From the NCBI GenBank assembly GCA_942486035.1, contig CALNXK010000034.1, forward strand, positions 1,386,501 through 1,450,500: a stretch of 64,000 nt of DNA, given 5' to 3'. Source of the stretch: Porites lobata (lineage: Eukaryota; Cnidaria; Anthozoa; Scleractinia; Poritidae). Below the pieces are notes generated by a model that saw only the letters and a list, made by a program, of their open reading frames with translations, made no database searches and had not been told where the DNA came from. The translations under genes were made by a program, and so were the position numbers. This document shows positions 15,001 through 25,432 of this stretch, piece by piece (position 1 is the stretch's first letter; each line of letters opens with the position of its first letter).

Positions 15001-18000
15001 TAGATGCAGTTATTGAATGTTGTCGTACCTATGCCTGGTTTGATAGGTCTCATTTCATCATTTTCTTCAGGTTTTTCACTTCCTTGTTGATTTTCATTCT
15101 AAATAGAAAATTGTAAAAAGAATCGCATGAAGTAAATGACATACTACACACACTGAATACAATTTTAAAAGGTCAGAAAGCGTATGAACTGTTCTGACAA
15201 AAGTGTCTGTTTTTAATAAATTACATGTACCGGTAATATATGTTACAGGTCAAATTTGATTTCAGGTTAAATTTTTTAAACCTGGGTTGATTCTCAAATT
15301 CCTTTGTCTCCTAGCCCCTAATCATTCATGAATTAGGGCCAGGAAACAAAGGAAATTGAGAATCAACCTAGGTTAAATCCAATTTAACCTGAAATCAAAT
15401 TTGACCATAATATTATACATGTGCAACTGTATACCCCCACATGCAGCATGAGACTTGACTTCTGTTAGTATTCGTTAGAGGGGAGCTGCTTTTTATTCAT
15501 GGCTATTTGAACAAATATTAAAAGCCATCTACATTGTCTTACTGATTTTCAATTTTTTCCAACTACTTTTGACATTTATCAGGCCTCAAATATCTACCTC
15601 TTACACCTGAATTCCTTCAAAAGTTAAACACAAATAACCCTGAACTTTGAGATTGTATTCTCATGCAATTTTCCAAGAACTGAAGGGCTTGGAAGAGCAC
15701 TACGGTCGTGGAACCTAGATATAACGAACCTCTATATAACGAAGTGCTCAGTATAACGGACTATTTTCTTTACCCCAGTGATTGTAAAATATGGCTGATT
15801 CAATAAACGTTGCTTTGGGCATTGGGAATTGGGCACAAGGAAGCTATTGTTTGGTGGTCACTCAGGCAAATAATTACACTGTTCCGTATGCTCAGATGCC
15901 CAATACCCAATGGCCAATTCCCAATGCCCAAAGAAGCCTTTATTGAATCAGCTATACATGAAAAACAACCTTGATATAACGACACTTTGTTCTAGTGAAC
16001 ACATTTTGCCGGTCCCTTGGCCCTTCGTTAAATTCAGGTTCCACTGTATTATGCAAAGCAACTTCTAGCTTCTTTATATGACTCAAAATTGCTTCATCGT
16101 TTTTAGCCATATTCAACCTTTCTCCAAGAAAAAACAGGCAATGCAAAGCACAGTCAGCACTCTACATTCTTTTGTTCAAAGCCAACACCAACAAGTTCAT
16201 TGCTTTGCAAAATCAGTTCAATGATTAACTAGCTATTATAACTTTTAAGGAATAAACTGAATGTCACTAATATCACATCCGTTTTTACATGTACGTGGAA
16301 GTTAATACTTACTGGTACATTGGATTCCAAAGAAGCAACTGTTAAGTCTATCACAGTTTTTTCCCTTTCATAACTTTCTTCAAAGTCCTCTTCAGCATCA
16401 GATGCAGTATCCATGTCCTCAGTCCCTCCTTGACCTACGTCATTTAAACCTACCTCAGATTCAGAATCATACAGAGGGTACACTCCACTCATGGCATCCA
16501 CATCTGACTGGTCATCAGCATGAGACTCCACACTAGCAAGAAGGTGTTGTGCCCCAGGATCCAGATTCCATTGTCTTTCGTTACCTTGTGTGACTGCAAT
16601 AGGAGTAGTGTTTCTTTGAAGAGCATCATTATGACCTTTAACATTTATTTCTAAATCACTCTGGATCCCTGTCTCTTGGCTAATATACATTCTGAATCCT
16701 TCATGCTCAGGAGTTGAATTTTGACTTTGGGAACCCTGTGCAGCTGTAGTCATTTTACTGGTAATCATCCCTATATGTGACATGGGGCTACCTGGACTTG
16801 TGAAACCAACAACAGGCTGCCCATGCATAGGGGTGACTTGTACACCAGAAGAGATGGGTATTGATCCCCAAGGGAGGTGGTAATTTGGTGAGTTCCACAT
16901 CATAGGATAAACTGTTGCATTAAAAGATGCTACACTTTCTTCAAGGTTTTCTTTGCCTTTGGCTGGCATCTGAATTCCAGGGAATGCAACTTGTTGTTGC
17001 AAATGATAAAGATTTTTTGGTGACTCTGATGAACTAGAGGAGGATTCAACTTGGGTTACCACACTTCCTGAAACAGGAACAGATGATGATGTGGGAAATG
17101 AAACAGGAGCAGGAGTGTTGTGAGGTCCAGCTATTTCACTGGAATGATATTCAGCATCTGGCCTCATCACAGCAGATGTGGGCATCCTTGAGAAATGTTC
17201 TTGTTGGCTTGGCATAATCATAACATCCCTCAGGCTTGATGCAGTTTCTAAATTTGGAGAATAATTTGTTGGGTTTAAAACATGTTGTTGTTCTTGAAGT
17301 TTCTTCTGAGCTGCTAAGATGGTTTGCAATTTACTTTTTTCAACCTTGAGTGTTTCCATAGCCAGCTGCTGCTGACGGTACATGCTTTCTTGTTGTTGTT
17401 GTTGCCATTGACGCAGCTTTCTGAATTTCTCCAACAGCTCGGTCTGATTTTGAGGTTGTGTTGCCATATTCCTGGCCTTTAAAGGTTGCTGAGATTTCGG
17501 TACTACTGAAAATGAAAGCACAAAAAGTGATGATGGACTTATTAAAAAAAACTAAAAAAAGCTTGATTGGCAAGATTACATATTATTGATAATCAGGTAA
17601 TACTGACAGTGACAATTTAATTTACCAATATGACAGGTACTACAAGTAGGGGGAGGGGTGGTGGGTATTTTGAAATTGACTACCACACTTAAACACTCTA
17701 GTTGTGATCACTAAAGGTAACAATTACTTAATTGTGGAATTATAATTACTCATTACTTTTGTTTTAAATGTCTAACCAATAAAAGAAATACATGCAGGCA
17801 CTCATAGATTGAAGGTCCATAAGAAAAGTTGAAAAAAGCATTCATTCAACAATTTTATCACTGACGATGCATGAGTATTCGTTTAACTGAATACCTATCA
17901 ACTTATCAAAATTGACCGATCGACAGATATTGGATCATCGAGTTTTCATCCACTGATCAGATGTCGATCACCTACCTCCAACCTGTTGAATGCTCATCTT

Positions 18001-18096
18001 TATGTTGGAATTCACGATTTCTCCATCTTCGGCAAAATATGGGTTATTTTCCTTCTGAGAAATGCTCCCAGCGTCTACAACTCTAAATTCTTCCAT
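49..18096 (-). CDS. CENPJ: Centromere protein J / CPAP (centriole elongation factor), 15 exons, 3' end outside window
   Basis: CPAP (SAS-4) binds tubulin and builds and limits the length of centriolar microtubules. Coding exons on the minus strand, in order: 18096-17976, 17505-16313, 15098-15029, 14926-14865, 14562-14308, 13029-12881, 12527-12425, 11840-11714, 10994-10881, 9523-9407, 8697-8342, 7267-7079, 6429-6326, 5631-5538, 222-49. Each junction has GT..AG and phases agree, giving 1076 codons. Residues about 55-105 form a Gln-rich coiled coil. Residues 501-512 hold the family motif TFLRKGQGLARF. Residues 652-690 contain LLEQAAANASFSSNSS. Exon 11 has an Asp run. Exons 12-15 (890-1076) encode the conserved coiled coil, including RRVFEKY and PDKKEREEIEALR. 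The C-terminal TCP10/G-box domain, which binds STIL, must lie left of position 1. Start ATG at 18096 chosen because the exon opens there and splices in phase. Very confident in family; 5' UTR exons are not determined. Confidence 0.95.
1110..1458. mobile_element. MITE with GGTACTTAATTTCGCG ends
   Basis: Left end ggtacttaatttcgcg and right end cgcgaaatttgaaagtacc are inverted repeats. Internal AT-rich DNA repeats TCGCGAAAT. In the last CENPJ intron. Confidence 0.6.
2131..3993 (-). pseudogene. Intronless Mab-21/cGAS-like nucleotidyltransferase with two in-frame stops
   Basis: One continuous minus-strand frame of 620 codons runs from ATG 3993 to the stop at 2131, with no frameshift, interrupted by TAA at 3810-3808 (codon 62) and TAG at 3072-3070 (codon 308). 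Directly after the first stop comes GSAAED, then DVDIVIFP: the nucleotidyltransferase GS motif and the Asp-x-Asp pair. A third acidic site, LDFVPALRSHGWP, and FRISFGHAEYLL plus the helical Mab-21 C-terminal half (about codons 425-560) follow. Proteins of this family (cGAS and cGAS-like receptors) sense nucleic acid and make cyclic dinucleotides; others such as MAB21 are developmental and of unclear activity. It sits sense-oriented in the last visible CENPJ intron. The sequence at the second stop reads GGATAG|GTAAGC, donor-like, but the frame is open on both sides, so an intron is unnecessary. Likely a recently disabled gene; a segregating allele or sequencing error is the alternative. Substrate cannot be predicted. 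Confidence 0.85.
4423..4734. mobile_element. MITE rich in ATAAGCCCC, CENPJ intron
   Basis: Inverted ends TACCGTAAAATTCCGAAAAT and ATTTTCGGAATTTTGCGGTA. The interior repeats ataagcccc. A short related piece lies near 37905-37945. Confidence 0.72.
4936..5063. mobile_element. Foldback MITE, AGGTTTC...GCCCACCTACCCC family, copy 1
   Basis: Two arms of about 45 bases form an almost complete hairpin: aatttaggtttctgg...cccctcccctaagc opposite gcttagggggaggggtaggt...gaaacctaaatt. Same family as 32846-32971. Confidence 0.75.
5332..5486. mobile_element. MITE with 21-bp inverted ends next to CENPJ exon 14
   Basis: Ends ATATGTTGTGGTTCAGTTTT and AAAACTGAACCACAACATAT are perfect inverted repeats. It lies about 50 bases from the splice donor at 5537. 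Confidence 0.75.
7610..8206. mobile_element. Repeat element with CCCCGGAGGGACGGGG ends, CENPJ intron
   Basis: The left end (ccggagggacggggtagtc, then acggggaggctctgcc) is answered by ggcggagcctccccgtatag and cccccgtccgggagg at the right. A related decayed interior occurs near 22745-23170 in the kinase gene. Confidence 0.55.
7697..7819. mobile_element. Small MITE nested in the previous element
   Basis: cagggctgagttgctcaaac and gcttcgagcaactgggccca are imperfect inverted ends, with an internal AACCATTGGTTAA palindrome. Nested, so younger. Confidence 0.5.
9916..10155. mobile_element. MITE with AAGGGTTGATTTCC ends
   Basis: Inverted ends taagggttgatttccagt and accagtggaaatcaacctta. The interior contains aatataaatagaggcaacgc. 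In a CENPJ intron. Confidence 0.6.
10479..10609. mobile_element. MITE with TTGTTCAA ends
   Basis: ttgttcaaacgttggagagc and gctatccacccttgaacaa are inverted, with repeated ATCC(A/G)(G/C)(C/T)GGATA blocks inside. Confidence 0.6.
12081..12307. mobile_element. Non-autonomous element with CAGGGCTTGAAAA ends, copy 1
   Basis: Inverted ends CAGGGCTTGAAAA and TTTTTCGAGCCCTG. The interior shares gttagaggatgactcgcctg and related stretches with the copy at 33984-34203. Confidence 0.65.
13096..13262. mobile_element. MITE with TTGCTGGTTTTCAAC ends
   Basis: Perfect 15-bp inverted ends TTGCTGGTTTTCAAC and GTTGAAAACCAGCAA, about 70 bases from CENPJ exon 6. Confidence 0.72.
15248..15406. mobile_element. Foldback MITE, GGTCAAATTTGATTTCAGG family
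   Basis: Long arms, ggtcaaatttgatttcaggt through gattctcaa, opposite ttgagaatcaacctaggtta through aaatcaaatttgacc. A truncated relative is at 29253-29338. Confidence 0.75.
15701..16049. mobile_element. Element with GTGGAACCT...AGGTTCCAC ends and ATATAACGA repeats
   Basis: Ends cgtggaacctagatataacg and cgttaaattcaggttccact are inverted. The interior repeats ATATAACGA. It is interrupted by the palindromic element at 15792-15954. Confidence 0.58.
15792..15954. mobile_element. Palindromic MITE nested in the previous element
   Basis: ggctgattcaataaacg and ctttattgaatcagct are inverted ends, and tttgggcattgggaattggg pairs with the right-arm ccaattcccaatgcccaaag. Confidence 0.7.
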
Positions 18097-18418
18097 ATTT
18101 TCTACACTGAATTGATTTAATTCTGCGCATAGCGAAACTACCTTTTCCGAATCCTAAGTTACGTAGCGAATTATCATCCCGATTTTGTTTAAAAGAAGGC
18201 CGATCTATTCAGTGACTTTTTTAAAACTTTGCGATTGATAATTTCAAGTTAATGAGTATTTTCAACTATGCTGTAATGGTAAAACCATCGAAGCGAAACT
18301 ATAGGAATTTGGATAAGCAACGCGCCATTTTTTCAAAGTTTACAATAGCAAAAATTGCATCCCCGTTCACATGCGCGCATTGTAGAATACGCTGACTACC
18401 ATCGCGGGCGCTTCAAAC
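18097..18418. promoter_or_regulatory. Bidirectional promoter between CENPJ and ketosamine-3-kinase
   Basis: Only 322 bases separate the divergent start codons of CENPJ (18096, minus) and the kinase gene (18419, plus). No TATA box is seen close to either start. The segment must hold both 5' UTRs and core promoters. The head-to-head arrangement is read directly; shared regulation is inferred. Confidence 0.7.
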
Positions 18419-21400
18419 ATGGCGAAGAGTTTGCAGGTTTCCAAACTTGAAGAAATCTTGCAGAAGGAGCTAAATACAACAAAATTAAAGCCTCTAGGAT
18501 TTGCAACTGGTGGTTGCATCAACGAAGGCCAGAGTTATCTTACTGAAAATGGAAAGATCTTTGTCAAAGTCAACGAGAAATCTGAGGTAAATTTGACGTA
18601 TCAAATAGAGGGGAATCTCCTTCGTTATGTCAAACTCTCCGCTTGTTAAATAAACAGTTGGTTTGGTTTTCCTTTCAGGCTACGAAAATGTTCGAAGGTG
18701 AATTTTTAAGCCTGGAAACTATTTATCCAACGAACACGGTCCGAGTTCCTAAACCAATCAAGGTTAGCCTATCCAGTATCTCACTCGAAATTCGAAATTG
18801 CTCCAAATCTCTCAATTTAAGAAAAAGTTTTCTTATTTTACGAGAAAAATTTAAAACAAATCATAGGATAAGAACTCTTCTTCCTGTAATTAAAGCAGGC
18901 AGTTTGAATTTATGAGAACAAACTCTTATTTATGATTTTTTTGTTTTAATTTTTTTCTATAAATAAGAGATCTACAAGAGTGTCTGTTTATTAATATTGG
19001 TGAAAACATTAGACTTTGCAATGTTTACTTATGGGCCCCCTCCTGTCCATATTCGTCCACACTTATCCAGATATTGTTGAATTCGCAAATTTTTCTTTGC
19101 AGATTTAGAAAGTTTCACATCCACATGTGGCGTATTCAAATCGAATTTGCCCGTCCATACCATACTTAGCAGATGAGACTGATTATATGAAAGCGGGCAA
19201 ACATCAAAGTTGAAAACAAGGATGGTGTAGTTTATGTTGGAAGTTCCCTGACCGTACACCACCCTTTGTATTTGTTCACAAATTGTGACTGAATAAATTA
19301 ATGTGATGTCTCTATTATTGGTCAGTAAGTTCAAAATAATTTTGAACTTACTGACCAATAATAGAGACATCACATTAATTTATTCAGTCACAATTTGTTG
19401 TGCACAGCCAGGTCCATAGAAGTTAACAAAAACATAACAGAGGATTCTCCCTGGTTTCATATCCATTGCATAACTGTCTGGATTCACTCACAGTTTGTCA
19501 GCTAATTTGTAATGCGATTTTGGGCTCATGCCAAAAATTTTCATAACATTCTTCTTCAATAACTGTTTCGCAGTTTGACATATTAAATAAAGAACTGGGC
19601 TCGATCTCGTTACATTATTGGATAAATAAAGATTTACAGTGAAACAGTAACTCACAGTTATGGAGCATGACACACCAGACCTCCCGGGGATTGTTATTGT
19701 TATGAGCAGAGCAACTCGTGCCATGCAATGAGCCATGAATCTACAATAGTTAATATCTTTGTTGCAGCTTAGTACAATGGTACAGACAGGTACCAAGGTC
19801 AAAATGTTGCAACACTGTCTAGTACGTTTCTAAAAAAACAATTTCTGAACACATGTGGATGGGGCCTTAATTTTGCAGTAATCGGTCGTTTTGCTTTGTT
19901 TTGCCTATGAGTAGTTTCACTTTTTACTACTAAGTCTTTACTAAAAAAACGGCGTCAGCATCAATCAAAGAGAACTGTGTTTTTGTAGGGATCATCTTGC
20001 TACATCTCCATTTTGTTTTTCATCACTTGTAGATATTTGACCATCCTGCTGGAAGTGGATCAATTTTCGTTATGGAGCATATTGATATGAAGGGTTTGAG
20101 GAAATATCAAGCACAACTAGGAGCACAACTTGGAAGGTAGCTCAATTAACCATCTCTTAGAGGTGTCCGCCTTTAATAAACAGTCAGTCAAAGTCAATCA
20201 GGGAGGGTTTTTTTTCTTTTGGAGAAGAAAAGGAAAAGAATGAAATGCCTAATTAAATTTTTGTTTTTTAAAGAGACACCAAACACCCTAAAACTTATGT
20301 CTGGTCAGCCTTTCATAGCCATGATGGGGATCAGATTTCGATGATTGTAGGTATGAAATACATCTGCCACCAGAATAAATTTGTACTTGGGGAAGGCAAT
20401 AAAATGGCACTAATCTTTGAATGACTAGCAACTGTATAGCAATTCCAGCGGAAGCTTCATTTCACTTGAAGAATGTTCAGATTTGCTCTCGTTGCCTTTA
20501 GGGAATTGACTTAGTAATTCTTGAGATTCATTAGAGCAAACAAAAATATAGTGTTCAATTTACATTATATTCCCAGTTCTTCTATTTTTGTTGACATTTT
20601 GACCAGAGGACTTTATTCACTGAAACCCTTCAGCCAATAAGAGTAGAACTTTGTAATACGTGTTACTTCAGAACCAGTCAGAAAGAACACCAGATACTAG
20701 CTTTTTTGCATGTAATCTTACAAATTAGTGGATCATAGGCACCCTCCTTCTCATGCAAAACATACAGAGATGATCAGCTCTCATTGTATCATCTTCTATA
20801 TATCTGGTTAAATTAAACTGGGTCCTGTTTTTTCCCACAGACTACATATGGATAACATTAAAAAATTACAGAAGGCTGAAATAGAGGAAAACAGGATTGG
20901 AAAGGGAAAGGACCCAACAGCTGTTCATAAATTTGGTTTCCCAGCTGTTACATGTTGTGGTTACATTGGACAAAACAATGAATGGTGTGATGACTGGGTG
21001 GTAAGCGATGACATTTTAATGTATAAATTGCAGCCACGGAAATGAAATAATCCTGAAAAGGGAAGGTAACAAAGTCAGGAAATACAGCTGTTTTGAATTG
21101 AATCAGTCCTCCTTGTCATCATCATCATCATCATCATCATCATTATCATCACCATCATCATCGCCATCATTTGTCATTTCCATTTCTATATTTGAGAGGG
21201 TCACCCTGTGACTGATGCACCACACTTTTTTATTAGCCAACAGGCTAATAAGCCGTTTGCCAGACTCCGTCTCTTCATCTTTCATTAAAATACTGTGTAA
21301 AGTCTTTTAAGCTGTCCGACTGGAATCTTGTTGGTTCCCATACTAGTATGGGGACAGTTTAGGGTGCTGATAGCAATGTCCTACCAGCTGCAGACAATGT

Positions 21401-24400
21401 TCCTTTATCTTAAAGGACAATTTCTGAATATTAAAACAGGACCATAGAGCTCCTCCATAGCTTTTTGAACAGTCAAAGTATCTTTCACAGCAATTGCTTT
21501 CAAAACTAATAGTAATTTTGGCCTCATTTTTTGTTGTAGACATTTTACACCAATAGATTACAGCAGCAAATGAACCTAATTGATAAAGAGGTAGGATATG
21601 TCAATGCCTATAAGTCAGGAGTAAATTTATTAAATGGTTTCTCTTCAGGTTGATTTTAATTTCCTTTTCCTTAATCCTGAATAATAAGAGAGAGAAGACA
21701 GAGGAACAAAAATCTCAATATGTAGTACTTAAGTCAAGCTACCTGTAGTAAGTTGTCCCTGTTGAGAAATTAGCATAATATAACATTCTTCTCACTTCCC
21801 TCTGTCCCCTCCTCCCTCAGTGCAGTTTCAATGCCTTTGAATTAGCAGTTTAATTTGTTGCTGTTCAATTTGACATGTGGGATGTGATGTACATCTTCAG
21901 TATGGAGATTCAGAGGCAAGATCTCTTTGGTCAAGCCTTAAGCTAAAAATACCAGAGTTCTTTAAAGATGTACCAGATATAAAGCCTTCCCTTCTTCATG
22001 GGGATCTTTGGAGTGGAAATGCAGCAGAAACAGATGATGGTCCAGGTAATGCAACTACAAATCATTTTAAACTGTTAAATTCATGTACTAACTAAAAGAT
22101 AGCACCACATTGGTTAACAACAACAACAACTTTATTAAGCCTTAATTACACACCGCCTGCAGTTAGCAAAAGCTATTTGAGGCAAGCAGTGTGGGGACGC
22201 TACATACATATGTTACATTCAATCACATTAAAGGAAGAACTATAATATATATTACAAAGAGGATGCAGCATTGTCTCTTAATTCCCAATTGGAAAACCTT
22301 AACATTGTAAAAGTTCCTTGAACTGGGGAGTGCTTGCAAGGAGGGAAATTTTAGTACTGTTTTCCATGGGACAACAAAGATGTCTCTTCCCAAGAGGAGT
22401 AAAGGAGTTAGCCCTTGCACCCTTTAACCCCCAGTTATTTTCCTACAAAACAATTTTCAAGACTGCTCAAGTCCATACATTTCGTTAAAAAAAAAATGGA
22501 TGAGAGAATTTTGTTTAAGGACAAAGCATTTTCCTGCAGATGATCATTTCGTTAATTCTCATAACCTTTTCCGTTGATAATATATTGAGATCGGTGGGAG
22601 AAAATTGATGTTGGTCATTCTCAGGACTTAACCCAAACAATGATGACAGCCGGCAAGTAGCGAAAAAAACTGCATTTTTCACCAATTCCTGAACACCTAA
22701 AACATCAAGTTTCCACTCCAGGGGCATTGTACTTCAATGAAGACTTATGTGAGGATGCTCCACACTGACATACAACCCCTCTAATACCCTTCTATATACC
22801 ATTTCTGACAAAAAAGTTAATACCTCTTTCATACTTTCTATTGACGTTCACATAGTTTAGAACTGTGCATTCCTCTTAAATGCCATAAATGCACTGTCTT
22901 AAAAACATGAGTAAACCATTGTCTAGTCCCAAGGCCTCGATATTGTGCGTGGCTGATGTGTTCCAGGTCACTTGGTCTCCCAGTTGTTTAAGTCTCAGAT
23001 ACATCACCGAAATGCATTGACCATGCCAAGAAGGCCTGGGAAGACGCTGTACAGGGACTACTAGTCAAAGTAAATCACAAAACCAGAACGTTTTCTCGAC
23101 TTTTTCACATTCATGAAATGCACATGTTAGCCCTTTTTTGGCCTTTTTACAGTCGCTGACTGAAATGACAGATTTATTCTTTTAATGCTTGCAGTTGTAT
23201 TTGATCCAGCTTCATTTTATGGCCATCATGAATTTGATTTGGCAATAGCAGGAATGTTTGGTGGCTTTTCCAAGGCATTTTATGATGCTTATCACAAGGA
23301 GATACCCAAAGAAAAAGGCTTTAATAAAAGGCATCAATTGTATCAGCTTTTTCACCATTTAAACCACTGGTAAGTTGTCCATGTTATGATGTTCAGAACA
23401 GCTAATGAAGTACGAAACCCATTTTTGACATATTATGCTTTGTAGTTTACAGCAGACTCACATTGTGTTTACAAGTCAATGTATCATTCAGTGTGATAAC
23501 TAGTGCAATAAAATTTGCAACATTACACAACATAGTTACAATATACACCTGGTTAGCTCAGTTGAGAGAGGGCCAGTCTGCATGGAAGGACATGCAGGGT
23601 TCACGTAGTCTTGAAAAGTCCTTTAATTTTAGGGAATGTAGAGAAGTTGGTGAAGCAAACAGTTCAAGCCTTAAAGTCTTATTAGAATAGACTGGGAATG
23701 TGCATTTTTGTACAATCTGTGAAATTATATTCCTAGTAGGTGGTCCTTGAAAATCTAATGTAGTCCTTGAAAAGTCCTTCTCAAACTCATTAATAATTCA
23801 TAAAGAAAATACAAAGAAAATTAATGTTTAATGAGTGTTTGGAAATCGGATGAAAAACTGCTCAGTATTTGCATCCTTAATTTCTCCTTCAAAAATGATT
23901 TTGTTTGAGAAGAAATATCAAACATTCGACACAGTGTTTCATCACCAGATGAAACACCTCGAAGTTCATCAAAAATACTCCGCTGCGCGTCGTATTTTCA
24001 ACTCTCTTCTCAGTGTTTCATCTGGTGATGAAACACTGCGTCTCATGTTTGATATATTACTTGAAAAATGGTTGCAATTTTTTGTATGAACCCTGACACT
24101 GGTTCAAACCCTGCACAGACCAACAACCAGGGTCGTTAAAAAACTAGAAAGATCACGCTGGCTGTGATTTAAGATCTTGTCTCAGTTCAGATGATCATGT
24201 CATTGGCAGTGTTCTTACCAGACCGCGGCATTGCAGCATTGCTGCTCTTTTTCTGGAAATTATGCCACACTATAATCAGCCCAAGGGGTCCCGAGGCACA
24301 AAGAAGGAAAAAAAACCTATTACATAACGTGATGCCTACATTTCCTTATAATACAAGCCAAAATTTAATTGGTTATGGTGTCTTAAGAAAACACCCATCA

Positions 24401-24882
24401 TTATCCAAGACTCAGACCTGTGAAACGTTGAGTAAACTGTAACTAAAAATTATGACCCGCTTTTCTCCCTCTCCATGGGTCCTGTGGACCCCAATGTGCG
24501 AAATCCTGGTAAGAACACTGCATTGGGCATTAAGCCATTGACCTCATCTCCTTCATCCTATCTGGATGGGGTCATACAAGAGTAGGAAACATAGACCTCA
24601 GTGGTGGTGTCTATCTTTTGTGGGGGGAGGGGACTCTAATGGGCCTACAGTAATATTGGTGTTTTGCGGTGGCAGTGACTCTGCCAAAATTGGCAAACCA
24701 AAATTGTGTAAATAAATTGATTAATCAAAACAACTATTGAGTAGAGCTTTCAAAACACCAGTGATATGAACACAGTAAGATCATAATTTATTGTATTTAT
24801 CATTCATTTCAGGAATCACTTTGGTACAGGTTACAAGTCATCCTCCTTAGCAATCATTCATGGACTGCTTCAAAATTCCTAG
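18419..24882 (+). CDS. FN3KRP: Ketosamine-3-kinase / fructosamine-3-kinase, complete, 8 exons
   Basis: Phosphorylates the third carbon of sugar adducts on protein lysines (ketosamines), which destabilises them and repairs glycated proteins in the cytosol. Exons: 18419-18586, 18679-18762, 20033-20136, 20841-21000, 21540-21590, 21901-22045, 23195-23369, 24813-24882; all GT-AG, phases agree, 318 aa (human enzymes are about 309 aa). N-lobe: glycine-rich GGCIN at 31-35 with the conserved P-loop cysteine (Cys33), and FVKVN with the lysine at 50. C-lobe: catalytic HGDLWSGN at 222-229 with Asp224, then metal-binding FDPASFYGH starting at 240. These are the APH/protein-kinase-like signatures of the Fructosamin_kin family. 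The last exon ends in TAG at 24880. Introns hold MITEs, a 121-bp palindrome and a LINE tail. Invertebrates usually have one gene co-orthologous to FN3K and FN3KRP, so the symbol is a convention. Confidence 0.96.
19020..19865. mobile_element. Possible decayed DNA transposon around the palindrome
   Basis: tgggccccctcctgtccata at the left and ccacatgtgttcagaaattg (reverse of the right end, after GGCCCCAT) are weakly matching ends. catccacatgtggcg-like motifs occur inside. No transposase is seen. Confidence 0.3.
19278..19398. repeat. Perfect 121-bp palindrome in a kinase-gene intron
   Basis: Two perfect 60-base arms around a single central base (19338), from acaaattgtgactgaataaa to its exact complement ending at 19398. 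Either a very young foldback element or an assembly fold artefact. Confidence 0.85.
21115..21170. repeat. (ATC)n microsatellite
   Basis: About 18 ATC-type triplets with a few interruptions, in an intron of the kinase gene. Confidence 0.9.
22122..22215. mobile_element. LINE/SINE tail-like sequence with (AAC)n
   Basis: aacaacaacaacaactttat followed by taagccttaattacacaccg is the usual 3' tail layout of CR1/L2-type retroposons, in opposite orientation. Tail only. Confidence 0.4.
23547..23615 (+). mobile_element. tRNA-derived SINE remnant
   Basis: TGGTTAGCTCAGTTGAGAG matches a tRNA box A. A possible box B (gcagggttcacg) follows 30 bases later. It does not fold into a full tRNA as written. Confidence 0.3.
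23910..24056. mobile_element. MITE with ATATCAAACAT ends and nested GTGTTTCATC hairpins
   Basis: Ends atatcaaacat and atgtttgatat are inverted. Inside, gtgtttcatcaccagatgaa and gtgtttcatctggtgatgaa are each near-palindromic and mutually inverted. Confidence 0.72.
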
Positions 24883-24962
24883 CATATATCTATGTAAAAT
24901 TCAAATATAAATTTAAGATATTTATGATGTTCTCAGGGCAAAAAAGTTCCTTTATTTCACTT

Positions 24963-25073
24963 CCTGAATTTAAGACGATTACGTCAAGTTGTTTTTACTC
25001 TTTTACTCTCTCAGTTTTTTACTCCCTCACTGAGGGAGTAAAAACGACTCAAACTAACCGTCTGAAATTCAGG
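24963..25073. mobile_element. Foldback element 3' of the kinase gene
   Basis: cctgaatttaagacg and cgtctgaaattcagg are inverted ends. The centre holds ttactccctcactgagggag, itself a hairpin. Confidence 0.65.
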
Positions 25074-25237
25074 CTAAGGAATAATGGCATCAGCTCTATA
25101 AACATTTTCTTCTCTTCATCAACTTTATAAATGGAAAGGCTTTTGTTTCTTCATTCCCATTTTAATTGCAAAACTGAGATTGACATTATTTTGTTAACGG
25201 CATGTTGATGTAAGGTTATTAAATATCTGTGTAAATA

Positions 25238-25423
25238 TAGCCTGTTCCAAGCGTTCAGATAGTGGAGAGCGGTGCGAAGTAAAGAAAGCGATGAAAAGTA
25301 GAGGGGGACTGGGGAGAGAGGTGCGGTTCCCTCTCTCACCTCTCCCCCTCCCTCCCTTTTATTTTTTCGCACTCCTTTTTACTTCGCACCGCTCCCCACT
25401 ATCTGAACGCCTGGAACAGGCTA
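25238..25423. mobile_element. MITE with TAGCCTGTTCCA ends and 9-bp target duplication
   Basis: Inverted ends run about 45 bases: tagcctgttccaagcgttca opposite tgaacgcctggaacaggcta, and gcggtgcgaagtaaa opposite tttacttcgcaccgc. Target duplication GTGTAAATA at 25229-25237 and 25424-25432. Confidence 0.88.
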
Positions 25424-25432
25424 GTGTAAATA

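Noticed and set aside
16229..17521. Single-exon 430-aa protein
   Set aside because: It is CENPJ exon 2 plus intron read-through at both ends; splice sites at 17505 and 16313 join in phase with neighbouring exons.
23547..23615. Functional tRNA gene
   Set aside because: Box A is good, but no acceptor stem or anticodon arm forms; kept only as a possible SINE remnant.
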